A stretch of DNA of 56,453 nucleotides from Clostridium sp. (GCA_022782605.1 JALFMW010000010.1:1-56453), one strand, 5' to 3'; shown: positions 7,366-17,193, numbered from the stretch's first letter. Translations and numbers: made by a program. The notes: generated by a model not told the origin, from the letters alone.

Positions 7366-8331
7366 TTAATTCAATTTAGTTCCACAATTTGGACAAAAAT
7401 TTGAACCTTCATTTTTAGTTCCACAGTTTGGGCAGAAATTGGCTACTTTTTGTGTAGATGAATTTTGTTGATTTTCATTATTTTGTGGCTTATTATTCAT
7501 ATTATTTATTATTTGTTGTCCCATCATCATACCCATTTGTATGCTAGCCATATCTCCTGCAACAGATCCTCCAGAATTGCCCTTTGATAGGGAATCTGCC
7601 ATAGCAACTTGCGTATATTTGTTCATATCTCCAATCATGCTATGTGATGCAGCCTTTGTAGCCATTTCTTGAATTTCTTTTGGATAAGAAACACTAGATA
7701 TTGTAAAGTTAGTTATGGCTATACCTATTTTCTCCATTTCCATATCTAAGTCTTCTTGAATTCCTTTAGATATTTCATAAGCATTTGCTTGTAAGTTAAA
7801 TAAATCCTTGCCTTCTCTAACTATCCACTTCATTATTACTTGATCAAGCATAGACATAATACGTTCTTTAACATCATCTATGGTAAATTGCTTTTTAACA
7901 CCTGCAATTTTATCAATTAACACTTGATAATCTGATATCTTGCAACAAAATGTACCAAAAGATTTTATTGGCATTCCTCCTGGAAGATTTGGTGAAGGTA
8001 TATTTATAGCATTTTTTGTACCCCATTTTACTGTTAACTCTTTAGTATTAACAAATAAAACTTCAGCTCTAATTCCACTATTAAATCCAAATTTAAATCC
8101 TTTTAATGTTGATAAAAAAGGAATTATTTGTGATTCAATATCAAAACTTCCTTCATCTTTAAATATGCCTTCAATTTTGCCATTATACATAAATATGGCA
8201 TCTTGGCCCATTCTTACTATTAATTTACTGCCTTTTTTTATTTCTTTATTATCCCACTTCCAAAATAACATGTCATCTCTAAACTCTTCCCACTCTATTA
8301 CATTGGAAAATTGGTTGCTAAATAGTCCCAT
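7366..8331 (-). CDS. SPFH-domain protein with C-terminal zinc ribbon (YdjI-like)
   Basis: 321 residues. The SPFH/virion-core-like domain spans about 20-230. A Gly/Met/Asn-rich linker follows, with MASIQMGMMMGQQIINNMNN near residue 265. The end is a double CPNCGTK repeat forming a zinc ribbon (CPNCGTKNEGSNFCPNCGTK). It corresponds to B. subtilis YdjI, last gene of the sigma-W-linked ydjFGHI operon, a flotillin-like scaffold acting with PspA at the membrane (family knowledge). The ATG has TTAGGAGG upstream, and that SD overlaps the stop of the preceding gene, so translation is probably coupled. Confidence 0.85.
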   Translation of the reverse strand: MGLFSNQFSNVIEWEEFRDDMLFWKWDNKEIKKGSKLIVRMGQDAIFMYNGKIEGIFKDEGSFDIESQIIPFLSTLKGFKFGFNSGIRAEVLFVNTKELTVKWGTKNAINIPSPNLPGGMPIKSFGTFCCKISDYQVLIDKIAGVKKQFTIDDVKERIMSMLDQVIMKWIVREGKDLFNLQANAYEISKGIQEDLDMEMEKIGIAITNFTISSVSYPKEIQEMATKAASHSMIGDMNKYTQVAMADSLSKGNSGGSVAGDMASIQMGMMMGQQIINNMNNKPQNNENQQNSSTQKVANFCPNCGTKNEGSNFCPNCGTKLN

Positions 8332-8343
8332 AACATTAACCTC

Positions 8344-9498
8344 CTAAAACATTTCTTCTTCAAAGTAAGAAACAAAAGTTTTGTAATCTATCAACTCACT
8401 CTGTTGTGTATTTTCTATTTCATCATTATAAGATATATCTTCATTATTAGAAGATGCTAAATAAATACCAAATAATATACCTATTATTACTATAATTATA
8501 GCTGCAATTTTAACAGGACTCTTTGGATATTCTCCTTTAATTTTCCCAGTTTCTCCATTTATTAAAACATTATAGTGATTACCTTTATATGTATAAGCTG
8601 TTGAATATACAGGTATAAAAATATGCTTGTAAGTTTCATCATAATATGAGGTATTAAGCCTTACTGAACGAACTCTATCATAACGCATTAATACATCTCT
8701 TTCAGCCATATAATGTATATCTCTACTCATTTTGTGCATTGCATCATTGTGAGCATCTTTCAAATCTATGGTATATATTTCTGAACAAAAACCTGACATA
8801 TAATCTGGTGAATAAGATGCCACTTCTTTTGTATTATAAGGTTCTATCCAACCTAAAAGAGTATCGCTTAGTTTATTGGATGCTCTTACTAATACATCGT
8901 CAAAGAAATGATTTATATGCCCTCTAGTAGGATACCATTTTGTTTCTATTCTTGTGTGAACTTCACCTTTTTCATCTTTATATTCAACTTGATAATCTAT
9001 ACCACCCATTGCAGTATAATCGGTACTTGTGTCTGCATCAAATGTCCAATATGGCATATAAATACCTTGTACCTTATCTTTTTGATATAGTGTTTTTAAA
9101 ACATTTGGTGCAAGCCATCTTCTTTTTATCCATTTAGTAAAAATAGCTTCAACATCCTTCTTATCAATTTTGAATGGAATTACGCCATCTGGTATAATTG
9201 ATTCCACTTGTTTTTTAGATAAAACATAATGGGAGCCACAATATGGACAAGTTGTTGCAGTACTTGTTGCATCAACTTCTACCATAGCTCCACAACCTTC
9301 ACATTCCATACTTGTAGAAGTTTTTTCTTCTACTTTTATTGTTCTAATCGCATGAACATCAAGATTATGTTCTACTACATCTTCTGGATTATTTTCTATT
9401 TTAACTTCTATACCACAGTTTGGGCATTTTAGAGCTTGTACTGTGGCATTAAATTCCATAATTCCTCCACAACTTTCACAATAGTAAGATTTACTTAT
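8344..9498 (-). CDS. Zinc-ribbon, single-pass membrane protein of the PspA operon (YdjG-like), AUA start
   Basis: About 384 residues. Two TFIIB-like zinc ribbons lie at the N-terminus (CESCGG...CPNCG near 6-30; CEGCGA...CPYCG near 67-90). A central globular domain follows with KWIKRRWLAPN and GIYMPYWTFD, and a transmembrane helix lies near 332-354 (KIAAIIIVIIGILFGIYLAS). It is the partner of PspA and the SPFH protein in this conserved operon (B. subtilis ydjG context). Start choice is unusual. The only upstream standard in-frame start is TTG at 9513, which has no SD. A near-perfect extended SD, GGGGGGTGATC, lies 7 bases before an ATA at 9498. I therefore place the start at AUA; if wrong, the protein gains five residues. 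Confidence 0.8.
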   Translation of the reverse strand: MSKSYYCESCGGIMEFNATVQALKCPNCGIEVKIENNPEDVVEHNLDVHAIRTIKVEEKTSTSMECEGCGAMVEVDATSTATTCPYCGSHYVLSKKQVESIIPDGVIPFKIDKKDVEAIFTKWIKRRWLAPNVLKTLYQKDKVQGIYMPYWTFDADTSTDYTAMGGIDYQVEYKDEKGEVHTRIETKWYPTRGHINHFFDDVLVRASNKLSDTLLGWIEPYNTKEVASYSPDYMSGFCSEIYTIDLKDAHNDAMHKMSRDIHYMAERDVLMRYDRVRSVRLNTSYYDETYKHIFIPVYSTAYTYKGNHYNVLINGETGKIKGEYPKSPVKIAAIIIVIIGILFGIYLASSNNEDISYNDEIENTQQSELIDYKTFVSYFEEEMF

Positions 9499-9536
9499 AA
9501 GATCACCCCCCAATAAATCATACTTTTTATCTATAA

Positions 9537-10226
9537 TTATAATCCTAATTTATTTTTTAATGCTTGCAATTCGTCCTCTACTTGAGAATTACTACCTTTA
9601 TTATCATTATATTTACTCATTAAATCTTCTATGCTATTTTCTTCTTTAGATGAATTTAATTCAGCCATTGCATTGGCTTCATCTAATTGTCTATTTATTT
9701 TATCTTCCATTTTATCAAAAGCAGATAAATTTCCTTTTGCTCCATCTACACTAGCACCTATTTTATTTAATCTTTCTTGTGTTTTTGCTACTGCAAGTTT
9801 AGCCTTTAATTGGTCTCTTCTTGCATTTAATTCTCCTATATCTTTTACAAGTTTATCATGCATACTTCTCATTTTATATGCATTATCTGCTGCCATCTCA
9901 TAAGATTGTTGAAGAGATTGTTGATTTTGTGATAATTGATTTTTCTTTTCTAAAAATAACTTAGCATCAGATTCATTTCCTGCTATTAATGCTTTTTCTG
10001 CATATCTTTGCATTTTATCTATTTGCTCATTTAATTCATCTAGTTCACGTTTAGCTCTTTTTTCTTCTGCCATAACAGAAGCCGTTTCGGCTTTAACCTT
10101 TCCTAAATCACTTTCTAAATTTCTTAAATATTGATCTATCATTTTTGATGGATCTTCTGCCTTATCTAATAATGCATTAATATTTGATGACATTATGTCT
10201 TTGAATCTAGTTATTATCCCTGCCAT
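9537..10226 (-). CDS. pspA: PspA/IM30 family membrane-stress protein
   Basis: 229 residues, almost entirely alpha-helical coiled coil, starting MAGIITRFKDIMSSNINALL as in PspA/LiaH/YdjF/Vipp1. Such proteins form ESCRT-III-like oligomers on the inner face of the membrane and protect it under stress. First gene of a three-gene operon with a 38-base gap to the next start. ATG preceded by AGGAGG and seven Ts. I cannot see a clear sigma-W-type promoter; a TATACT -10 with a poor -35 lies upstream, so regulation is uncertain. Confidence 0.93.
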   Translation of the reverse strand: MAGIITRFKDIMSSNINALLDKAEDPSKMIDQYLRNLESDLGKVKAETASVMAEEKRAKRELDELNEQIDKMQRYAEKALIAGNESDAKLFLEKKNQLSQNQQSLQQSYEMAADNAYKMRSMHDKLVKDIGELNARRDQLKAKLAVAKTQERLNKIGASVDGAKGNLSAFDKMEDKINRQLDEANAMAELNSSKEENSIEDLMSKYNDNKGSNSQVEDELQALKNKLGL

Positions 10227-10351
10227 AAAAAAACCTCCTATTTATATTTTTTATATAGTAAATTCTAATAATATATTAATTATTCCTAAATATTATTGAT
10301 ATAAAAAGTATATCATATTGATCTTAATACTTTATAAGTTTAAACAAAAAA

Positions 10352-10374
10352 ATTGAACTCTATAAGAGTTCAAT
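10352..10374 (-). terminator. Terminator after the CapA-family gene
   Basis: 10-bp perfect stem ATTGAACTCT/AGAGTTCAAT with a 3-base loop. TTTTTTT follows on the minus strand. Confidence 0.85.
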
Positions 10375-10423
10375 TAAAATATTTATAAAAAAATAAGTCC
10401 ATATATCATGTTTATTTTTTATA

Positions 10424-11896
10424 CTATTTATTTTTTAATTCATTATAAGATGTTATCTCTGGTATAGTTCCATTTACTACTGTTTTAATTCTTAAATAAG
10501 CTTCATTTAATTCATAATTTTCTATTCCACCATTAAAATCTTTTGATACTGGAACTACTAAATAAGGTATTTCATTATAACTTTTAAATACATGACATGG
10601 TATATATCCCTTACTTACTAAATAAACTTTTCCATTTTCATCTCTTTTTAAATTTAATGTTAATATAAAGTTATCCTTTGTTACTGTTTTATACTGATGA
10701 GAAACAAAGTTACCTAAAGAATATACAACAGGAACTTGTCTATTATCTGATGTTGTTAATATATCTGATGTTTGAAGGGCATGAGGGTGGGAACCTATTA
10801 TAAAGTCAACACCTGCCTCTGCCATTTCCTGAGCGCTTTTAGCTTGATCTTCATTATAATCATTTGTGTATTCCACACCCCAATGATTATATGCAATAAT
10901 ATATTCTGCTCCCATGGCCTTTGCATCTTTTACATCTTTTTCTAAAGCTTCTTTCGTATATCTATTAATCATAATTTCTCTTACATCTTCATCTAATGTT
11001 ATATCTTTTCCATTGAACTTTTCGCTATATGACATAAGAGCTATTTTAATACCATTAACATTCACTATAAGAAATCTTTGTTCTTCTTTATTTCTAAAAG
11101 AACCTGTATATGCAAATTTATATTTTTCTAATAAATCAAGAGTTTGTAATAATCCTCTCTCTCCATTATCCGTTATATGATTATTTGCATTGACTAAAGC
11201 ATCAAATCCAGCATATTTTAATGCATCTAAATAAGTTGATGGCCCATTACAATGAGGTTCTCCTCCCAAGGCCTTTTCTTCACTCATATATGGTGATGTA
11301 TTAGATAATAAAGATTCTAAATTACCTGCCACAAAATCAGCATGTGAAAATACATTTTTTACTATGTTGAAACTATCATTAAATACATAAGTTCCATCTT
11401 CCGTTTTGGCTGCTTCTTGCTGTCTTGTTTGACACATTAAATCACCAGTAAACATTAATAATGCTTCATTTGTTTCTTTAGCATCCTCATTTAAATATAC
11501 ACCGTCTTTTAAAGTAAATCTTGGTTTTGATATTTCACTTAATGGCTCTAATAAATCTCTATAAACAATTACTATTGTTTCTAATTTATCTCCATCACGT
11601 TCTTCACCTACAATAGTTGTGCTACCTATTCTCTTAGCTGTAATATTTCCCTTTGAATCTATAACAGCTACTTCTCTATTGTCTGAGTAATATTTTTTAT
11701 CATCACTTCTATTTGAAGTATAATTTATATTTGTAGTCTGATTTAATTTCAAAGACACTATTCTCTTTTGTATTGTTAAATCTTCATATTTATTTTTTGC
11801 TTCAACTTTTACTGCATTTCCTAATAAAAATATAATAAAAGTTAAAGCAAATAAATTTTTAGTAAATTTATTTCTCTTTTTTCTCTTAGTATTCAC
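10424..11896 (-). CDS. CapA-family metallophosphatase-like surface protein with Ig-like domain
   Basis: 490 residues. A basic N-terminus with a hydrophobic signal segment (about 13-30, then VEA) implies export. A Big_2-type bacterial Ig domain (about 45-112, with GNITAKRIGSTTI) is followed by the CapA/PgsA metallophosphatase-like domain (about 145-430). Its motifs are TGDLMCQ, GNLES, NANNHITDNGERGL, NHWGVEY, GSHPHALQ and SLGNFVSHQ. The family includes poly-gamma-glutamate synthesis proteins and many surface proteins of unknown substrate. No capB/capC genes are here. GTG start at 11896 with AGGAGG seven bases upstream. It lies between two terminators, so it is probably monocistronic. Confidence 0.88.
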   Translation of the reverse strand: MNTKRKKRNKFTKNLFALTFIIFLLGNAVKVEAKNKYEDLTIQKRIVSLKLNQTTNINYTSNRSDDKKYYSDNREVAVIDSKGNITAKRIGSTTIVGEERDGDKLETIVIVYRDLLEPLSEISKPRFTLKDGVYLNEDAKETNEALLMFTGDLMCQTRQQEAAKTEDGTYVFNDSFNIVKNVFSHADFVAGNLESLLSNTSPYMSEEKALGGEPHCNGPSTYLDALKYAGFDALVNANNHITDNGERGLLQTLDLLEKYKFAYTGSFRNKEEQRFLIVNVNGIKIALMSYSEKFNGKDITLDEDVREIMINRYTKEALEKDVKDAKAMGAEYIIAYNHWGVEYTNDYNEDQAKSAQEMAEAGVDFIIGSHPHALQTSDILTTSDNRQVPVVYSLGNFVSHQYKTVTKDNFILTLNLKRDENGKVYLVSKGYIPCHVFKSYNEIPYLVVPVSKDFNGGIENYELNEAYLRIKTVVNGTIPEITSYNELKNK

Positions 11897-12023
11897 TCAT
11901 TCTCCTCCTAAATATAAATTTTTATATTCAAAAATACTTTCTGATTATATCAGATATATTTGTGGCTTTTCAATAATCCATATATTACCTAACACATATA
12001 TCAAATAGCTTTATATAGAAAAT

Positions 12024-12056
12024 AAAAGTAGTAATTAATTGAAAATTACTACTTTT
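12024..12056 (-). terminator. Terminator after fhs
   Basis: Perfect 13-bp stem AAAAGTAGTAATT/AATTACTACTTTT. On the minus strand a T-rich tail (ATTTTC) follows. Confidence 0.75.
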
Positions 12057-12110
12057 CTATACTTATTATATTTTTACTATATTTTGTGTTATTTAAATTA
12101 ATCTAATTTA

Positions 12111-13787
12111 TTAGAATAATCCTGATATTACACCATTTTCATCTACATCTATTCTTTCAGCTGCTGGTAGCTTAGGTAGTCCAGGCATTTTCATTATATC
12201 ACCAGTTAAAGCTATTATAAATCCAGCACCTGCACTTATATTTATTTTTCTAACTGTAATTCTAAAATTAGTAGGCCTTCCTAATTTAGAAGGATCATCA
12301 GTTAAAGAATATTGTGTTTTTGCCATACAAATTGGAAGGTTAGAGTATCCTAATTTCTCTAAGTTAGCTATTTCTTTTTCTGCCTCTTTAGTAAAATCTA
12401 CTCCATCAGCTCCATATATTTTTGTTGCTATGGCATTTATTTTTTCTTTTATTGTACTTTCCAGCGGATAAGCATATTCAAAATTATTTTCTTCTTCACA
12501 AAGTCTTACAACTTCTTTTGCAAGCTCAACTCCACCTTCTCCACCTTTGGCCCAAACTTGTGATAAAACTACATTTACACCTAAGTCATTACATTTTTCT
12601 TTTATTAAATTTATTTCTTCCTCTGTATCCGTAGGGAATTCATTTATTGCAACAACTGCAGGTAATTTAAACACACCAGTTATATTTTCCACATGTTTTA
12701 ATAAGTTTGGAAGACCTGCTTCTAAGGCTTCTAAATTAGTTTCATTTAAATTAGCTTTATCTACTCCACCATTATATTTTAATGCTCTAACAGTAACTAC
12801 TATTATTACTGCATCTGGTTTTATATCAGCCATTCTACATTTTATATCTAAGAATTTTTCCGCCCCTAAATCGGCTCCAAATCCACCTTCTGTAACAACA
12901 TAATCTGCAAAATTCATACCTATTTTAGTAGCTATTACAGAGTTGCAGCCATGAGCTATATTAGCAAAAGGACCACCGTGAACTATGGCCGGAGTACCTT
13001 CTAATGTTTGTACTAAATTAGGTTTTAAGGCATCCTTTAATAAAGCTGCCATTGCTCCATTTGCATTAAGCTCTTTGGCTCTTACAGGTATATTCTCATA
13101 AGTATAACCTATGATTATATTACCTAGCTTTTCTTTTAAGTCTGATATATCATTTGCTAAACAAAATGCTGCCATAACTTCTGATGCTACAGTTATATCA
13201 AATCCGTCTTCTCTAACGATACCATCAACTTTTCTACCCATTCCACAAACTATATTTCTTAATTGTCTATCATTCATGTCAACACATCTTCTCCAAGTTA
13301 TAGTTCTTGGATCAATATTTAATTTATTACCTTGATGTATATGATTATCTATCATAGCTGCTAATAAATTATTTGCGGCTCCTATAGCATGAAAATCTCC
13401 TGTAAAATGTAGATTTATATCTTCCATTGGTATAACTTGAGCATATCCTCCGCCAGCTGCTCCACCTTTTATTCCAAACACTGGTCCTAAAGATGGTTCT
13501 CTAAGAGTAACTATAGTATTTTTTCCTATTTTCTGTAATCCATCAGCTACACCAATTGTTGTTGTAGTTTTTCCTTCTCCTGCTGGAGTTGGATTTATTG
13601 CTGTAGTTAAAATTAACTTAGCTTTTTTATCTCTTTTATGTGTTTTTAATAAATTATAATCAATTTTTGCTTTGTATTTTCCATAAAGCTCTAAATCATC
13701 TTCACTTAACCCTAATTTTTTACCTATCTCTCTAATATGTAAAGGTTTTGATTCCTGGGCTATTTCTATATCCGATTTAAATGTCAT
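12111..13787 (-). CDS. fhs: Formate--tetrahydrofolate ligase
   Basis: ATP-dependent ligation of formate to THF giving 10-formyl-THF, a cytosolic C1 enzyme of purine synthesis and of the Wood-Ljungdahl methyl branch. 558 residues, full length. The nucleotide-binding motif [11 protein letters not shown] is at residues 67-77, and the glycine-rich [13 protein letters not shown] and [12 protein letters not shown] follow. folD, the next C1 enzyme, is in this window but 11 kb away in another transcription unit. ATG with GGAGG upstream. No THF riboswitch is visible in the upstream 237 bases. Confidence 0.97.
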   Translation of the reverse strand: MTFKSDIEIAQESKPLHIREIGKKLGLSEDDLELYGKYKAKIDYNLLKTHKRDKKAKLILTTAINPTPAGEGKTTTTIGVADGLQKIGKNTIVTLREPSLGPVFGIKGGAAGGGYAQVIPMEDINLHFTGDFHAIGAANNLLAAMIDNHIHQGNKLNIDPRTITWRRCVDMNDRQLRNIVCGMGRKVDGIVREDGFDITVASEVMAAFCLANDISDLKEKLGNIIIGYTYENIPVRAKELNANGAMAALLKDALKPNLVQTLEGTPAIVHGGPFANIAHGCNSVIATKIGMNFADYVVTEGGFGADLGAEKFLDIKCRMADIKPDAVIIVVTVRALKYNGGVDKANLNETNLEALEAGLPNLLKHVENITGVFKLPAVVAINEFPTDTEEEINLIKEKCNDLGVNVVLSQVWAKGGEGGVELAKEVVRLCEEENNFEYAYPLESTIKEKINAIATKIYGADGVDFTKEAEKEIANLEKLGYSNLPICMAKTQYSLTDDPSKLGRPTNFRITVRKINISAGAGFIIALTGDIMKMPGLPKLPAAERIDVDENGVISGLF

Positions 13788-13988
13788 ATTATATATCCTC
13801 CAATATATTACAATTATTCTTTTATTATAAATTAATTTGCTAAAATAGTATATATAAAAAAATATTTTTCCGAATATTATTTTTATTTTTATATATTTAG
13901 TACGTTATGTATAAAACATTAATTATAAATCCATATAGTGATGTCTTTTTTAACACTCTATAGTTACTTTTTATTCTAAGTAATTAAA

Positions 13989-14018
13989 AAAGGCATAGAG
14001 TTTTCACCCTATACCTTT
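13989..14018 (-). terminator. Terminator after the PTS permease gene
   Basis: 13-bp stem AAAGGTATAGGGT/ACTCTATGCCTTT on the minus strand (with G-U pairs), GAAA loop, and a T-run after it. Confidence 0.85.
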
Positions 14019-14024
14019 TAAAAA

Positions 14025-16133
14025 TTATCTAACTGATACTAATTTGTCTTTTTCTTTTACTTTACCTTTTACTACAACTTCTACATCACTATAATTATCA
14101 GTATTAGTTACTATTATAGGTGTAACAGTTGGGTATCCAGCTTCTTTTATCTTTTCTATATCAAATTCTACTAAAAGATCTCCTGCCTTAACTTTATCAC
14201 CTGGTTTAACATGAGCATTAAAATGTTCACCATTTAATTTAACTGTATCTATACCTATATGTATTAATACTTCAGCTCCATCATCCGAAGTTAAACCTAC
14301 TGCATGTTTTGTATCAAATACAGTTGAAACTGTTCCATTTACTGGAGATACTGCTCTACCTACAGATGGTTGTATTGCAACACCTTTACCTAATATTCCT
14401 TCAGAGAATACTCCATCTCCTACTTCTGATAAATCTATTGCATTACCTTCTATTGGAGCTACTATTAAACAAGAATTTTCAGACTTAGCTTCTTCTTTAA
14501 CTTCTTTCTTTTCTTCTACAGATATATTTTCATCTATATCTATTTTAGCACCACTTGCTATGAATTCTTCTAAATTAGCTTTTATAACTGTAACCTTTGG
14601 TCCATATATAACTTGTACACCATTACCTTTAATTATAACACCAGCAGCTCCACTTGATTTTAATAATGCTTCACTAACTTTTGATGAATCTTTAACAGTT
14701 ATACGAAGTCTTGTTGCACAGCAGTCAACATCACTTAAGTTATCAGCTCCACCTAAACCTTTTAAAATAAGTGCTGATACTTGATCATTTTGATTTGCTC
14801 CACCTGCTTCATTTTTAGCATTAACATCTGCTCTAGTATATAATTTAACTTCTTCTGTATCATCTCTACCTGGAGTTTTAAAATCAAATTTCTTAATCAA
14901 GAATGAGAATAAGAAGTAATAAACTGCAAAGTATATTAATCCAACCCAAATTATATTTACCCAATGCGTTTTAGCATTTCCTTGCATAATTCCGAATAAT
15001 GTTAAGTCTATTAATCCTCCAGAGAAAGTCATACCAACTCCAACATTTAACATGTGCATTAGCATATATGCAGCTCCGGCAAATACTGAATGTATAAAAT
15101 ATAATACTGGCGCAACAAATAAGAATGTAAATTCTATTGGTTCAGTTATTCCTGTTAACATTGCTGTTAATGCTGCTGATAATAATAATCCTCCAGCAAC
15201 TTTACGTTTTTCAGGTTTAGCACATTTATACATTGCTAAAGCTGCCCCTGGTAAACCAAATATCATTAATGGGAATTTACCAGCCATAAATCTAGTAGCA
15301 CTTACACTAAATTCAGTTATTCCTGGAGTTGCAAGTTCTGCAAAGAATATATTTTGAGCACCTTCTACAAGTTGCCCTCCAACCATAGCAGTTCCACCAA
15401 CAGCTGTTTGCCAGAATGGTAGATAGAATACATGGTGAAGACCAAATGGTATTAATGCTCTTTCCATAAATCCATATAGCCAAGTTCCTGCATATCCTGA
15501 AGTTTGAACAAGATCACCTACTGAATATATAAATCCTTGTATTGGTTGCCATATATAAAACATCGCTATACCAACAAATAAATAAGTTATTGCAGATATA
15601 ATTGGAACAAATCTAGTTCCACCAAAAAATGATAAAACTTGTGGTAATTCAATTTTATAGAAACGGTTATGTAGCGCTGCCACTCCAAGTCCAACTATCA
15701 TACCTCCAAAAACACCCATTTGAAGAGATGTTATACCTAATACATCTGCTGTTGATCCAGAAAGCATTGATTCTGCACCACCATTAATATTTATCATAGC
15801 CCCTATAGATGCATGCATTATTAAGAATGCTATAGCTCCTGATAAAGCCGCAACATCTTTTTCTTTTTTAGCCATACCAATTGCAACACCCATTGCAAAT
15901 AATAATGGTAAATTGGCAAATACTATATTTCCAGCATCATTTAATACAGATAAAAATGCATTCATTGGAGTTCCTGGTCCCATAAGTCCCATTAGTCCAT
16001 AGGCATTTAGCATTGTTTCATTAGTGAATGATCCACCAATTCCTAAAAATAAACCTGCTACTGGTAAAATAGCAATCGGTAACATGAAGGATCTACCTAC
16101 ACGTTGTAAAACACCAAATATTTTGTCTTTCAT
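14025..16133 (-). CDS. ptsG: PTS glucose-type permease, EIICBA
   Basis: 702 residues. The EIIC membrane domain (about 1-415, starting with VGRSFMLPIAILPVAGLFL and including GITEPIEFTFLFVAP) is followed by EIIB (about 450-530, active cysteine in CCATRLRITV) and EIIA (about 550-695, catalytic histidine in VLIHIGIDTVKLNG). It imports and phosphorylates glucose or a related hexose using HPr-P. A single gene for all three domains matches the Gram-positive PtsG form, though N-acetylglucosamine specificity cannot be excluded. The promoter with an adjacent CcpA cre site implies carbon-catabolite control. There is no LicT/SacY-type antiterminator site in the short leader. Confidence 0.92.
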   Translation of the reverse strand: MKDKIFGVLQRVGRSFMLPIAILPVAGLFLGIGGSFTNETMLNAYGLMGLMGPGTPMNAFLSVLNDAGNIVFANLPLLFAMGVAIGMAKKEKDVAALSGAIAFLIMHASIGAMININGGAESMLSGSTADVLGITSLQMGVFGGMIVGLGVAALHNRFYKIELPQVLSFFGGTRFVPIISAITYLFVGIAMFYIWQPIQGFIYSVGDLVQTSGYAGTWLYGFMERALIPFGLHHVFYLPFWQTAVGGTAMVGGQLVEGAQNIFFAELATPGITEFSVSATRFMAGKFPLMIFGLPGAALAMYKCAKPEKRKVAGGLLLSAALTAMLTGITEPIEFTFLFVAPVLYFIHSVFAGAAYMLMHMLNVGVGMTFSGGLIDLTLFGIMQGNAKTHWVNIIWVGLIYFAVYYFLFSFLIKKFDFKTPGRDDTEEVKLYTRADVNAKNEAGGANQNDQVSALILKGLGGADNLSDVDCCATRLRITVKDSSKVSEALLKSSGAAGVIIKGNGVQVIYGPKVTVIKANLEEFIASGAKIDIDENISVEEKKEVKEEAKSENSCLIVAPIEGNAIDLSEVGDGVFSEGILGKGVAIQPSVGRAVSPVNGTVSTVFDTKHAVGLTSDDGAEVLIHIGIDTVKLNGEHFNAHVKPGDKVKAGDLLVEFDIEKIKEAGYPTVTPIIVTNTDNYSDVEVVVKGKVKEKDKLVSVR

Positions 16134-16197
16134 TAACTTACTCCCTCTCCCTCTTTTTATTTTTATAAATGTATAATTTATATCTTTTTCTAAAAAA

Positions 16198-16227
16198 ATA
16201 CTATCACAGTATAAATATGTATGTCAA
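16198..16227 (-). promoter_or_regulatory. Promoter of the PTS permease gene
   Basis: Minus-strand consensus TTGACA (16222-16227), 18-base spacer, TAGTAT (16198-16203), about 65 bases before the start codon. Confidence 0.6.
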
Positions 16228-16235
16228 CAATTTAA

Positions 16236-16250
16236 CGCAAGCGTTTGCAT
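16236..16250 (-). promoter_or_regulatory. cre site (CcpA operator) upstream of the PTS promoter
   Basis: ATGCAAACGCTTGCG on the minus strand fits the cre consensus WTGNAANCGNWNNCW at all but the last position. It lies 8 bases upstream of the -35. Upstream placement often means activation by CcpA, although interference is also possible. Confidence 0.65.
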
Positions 16251-16301
16251 TATTATTTTTTGTTTTATATTTATTTTTTTGTTCATAAAGTTTCCCCTTA
16301 T

Positions 16302-16340
16302 AATAATATAAACACCTTATAAAAAGGTGTTTATATTATT
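16302..16340. terminator. Long perfect hairpin after the unknown gene at 16347
   Basis: 17-bp perfect inverted repeat AATAATATAAACACCTT/AAGGTGTTTATATTATT with a 5-base loop, six bases past the stop. It lacks a clear T-tract on either strand. It may terminate, stabilise the 3' end or be an operator; terminator is the default. Confidence 0.5.
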
Positions 16341-16346
16341 TATATA

Positions 16347-17102
16347 TTAATTTGATAATAGCTCCAATAAATCTTCTAATTCATCATAAGGCATTTTATT
16401 TAATGACATATTATTATATAATAATGTTCCAATTCCTTGAACTTTGATTTCAGAAGGATTGATTTGTACTATATCTAGTACTATTTTACCACTTGCATTT
16501 AATACGGATTTTTGTATCATATCTAAAGTATCTTGTAATATACCTAGTAATTTATAATCTTTAATTCCCGTCTTTGTATAATTTTCTCTTTTTAGTATTG
16601 GAACTTGAATACTTTGTGATATAACATACATATTAATTAATTTAATTTTAGAATAAGATAAGTTTCTTGATGTTATTATTAATCTATTACATTCATCTAT
16701 ATCTAAATCTTCCTTAAACATGATGTTTCCAAGTAAATAGCCATAATATTTTAATTTTCTTTCTTCATGCTCATTTCTTGCAGAAATTAATATACCTTCT
16801 GTTATTTCTTCTGATAAAGATTTTCCATCTTCAGTATTTATTAAGAAGGCATCTTTCCTAATATTATTATTCCCATTTAAATTTTCATATATTGTTTTTA
16901 GTGAATATTGTAAAACAGTTAGTATTTTTCTACTTTCTCTAAATGTATATATACTTTCATATACTTCACTTATAAAACCTTCATATAATTTTTCTATTTC
17001 ACCACTGTAGTCTTTATCTTGAATCTTTTTTAATAAACTTCTTATATCTGTTACTATTTTATCATTTGAATCAGATAAATATTTAACTCCTAAATCCCCC
17101 AT
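16347..17102 (-). CDS. Protein of unknown function, 251 aa
   Basis: I do not recognise this protein. It has 251 residues, no signal peptide, transmembrane segment or cysteine motif, and predicted mostly alpha-helical content, with two hydrophobic helical patches (KLINMYVISQSIQ and KLLGILQDTLDMIQKSVL). A repeated LLE pattern (YDELEDLLELLSN) forms the C-terminus. ATG at 17102 with AAAGGGGAT upstream. It lies between a SASP gene with its own terminators and the PTS promoter, so it is probably monocistronic. Nothing in the context reveals a role. Confidence 0.75.
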   Translation of the reverse strand: MGDLGVKYLSDSNDKIVTDIRSLLKKIQDKDYSGEIEKLYEGFISEVYESIYTFRESRKILTVLQYSLKTIYENLNGNNNIRKDAFLINTEDGKSLSEEITEGILISARNEHEERKLKYYGYLLGNIMFKEDLDIDECNRLIITSRNLSYSKIKLINMYVISQSIQVPILKRENYTKTGIKDYKLLGILQDTLDMIQKSVLNASGKIVLDIVQINPSEIKVQGIGTLLYNNMSLNKMPYDELEDLLELLSN

Positions 17103-17193
17103 ATCACTATCCCCTTTAATTATTATTTAACAAACTTCTAATTTAATTGTAGCAAAATATAGTAGTATAAAAATATTAAACTAAAAAATTAAA

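Noticed and set aside
9513-9513. TTG at 9513 as start of the zinc-ribbon protein
   Set aside because: No SD precedes it and the excellent SD lies downstream of it; kept only as the fallback start.
13788-14024. THF riboswitch upstream of fhs
   Set aside because: The 237-base gap is AT-rich with no conserved THF-riboswitch core; only the terminator of the PTS gene is visible.
14560-15357. Long open frames opposite the PTS permease gene, and similar ones opposite ilvA, fhs, aspS, hisS and relA
   Set aside because: They are antisense shadows of well-identified genes, with low-complexity translations and no SD.
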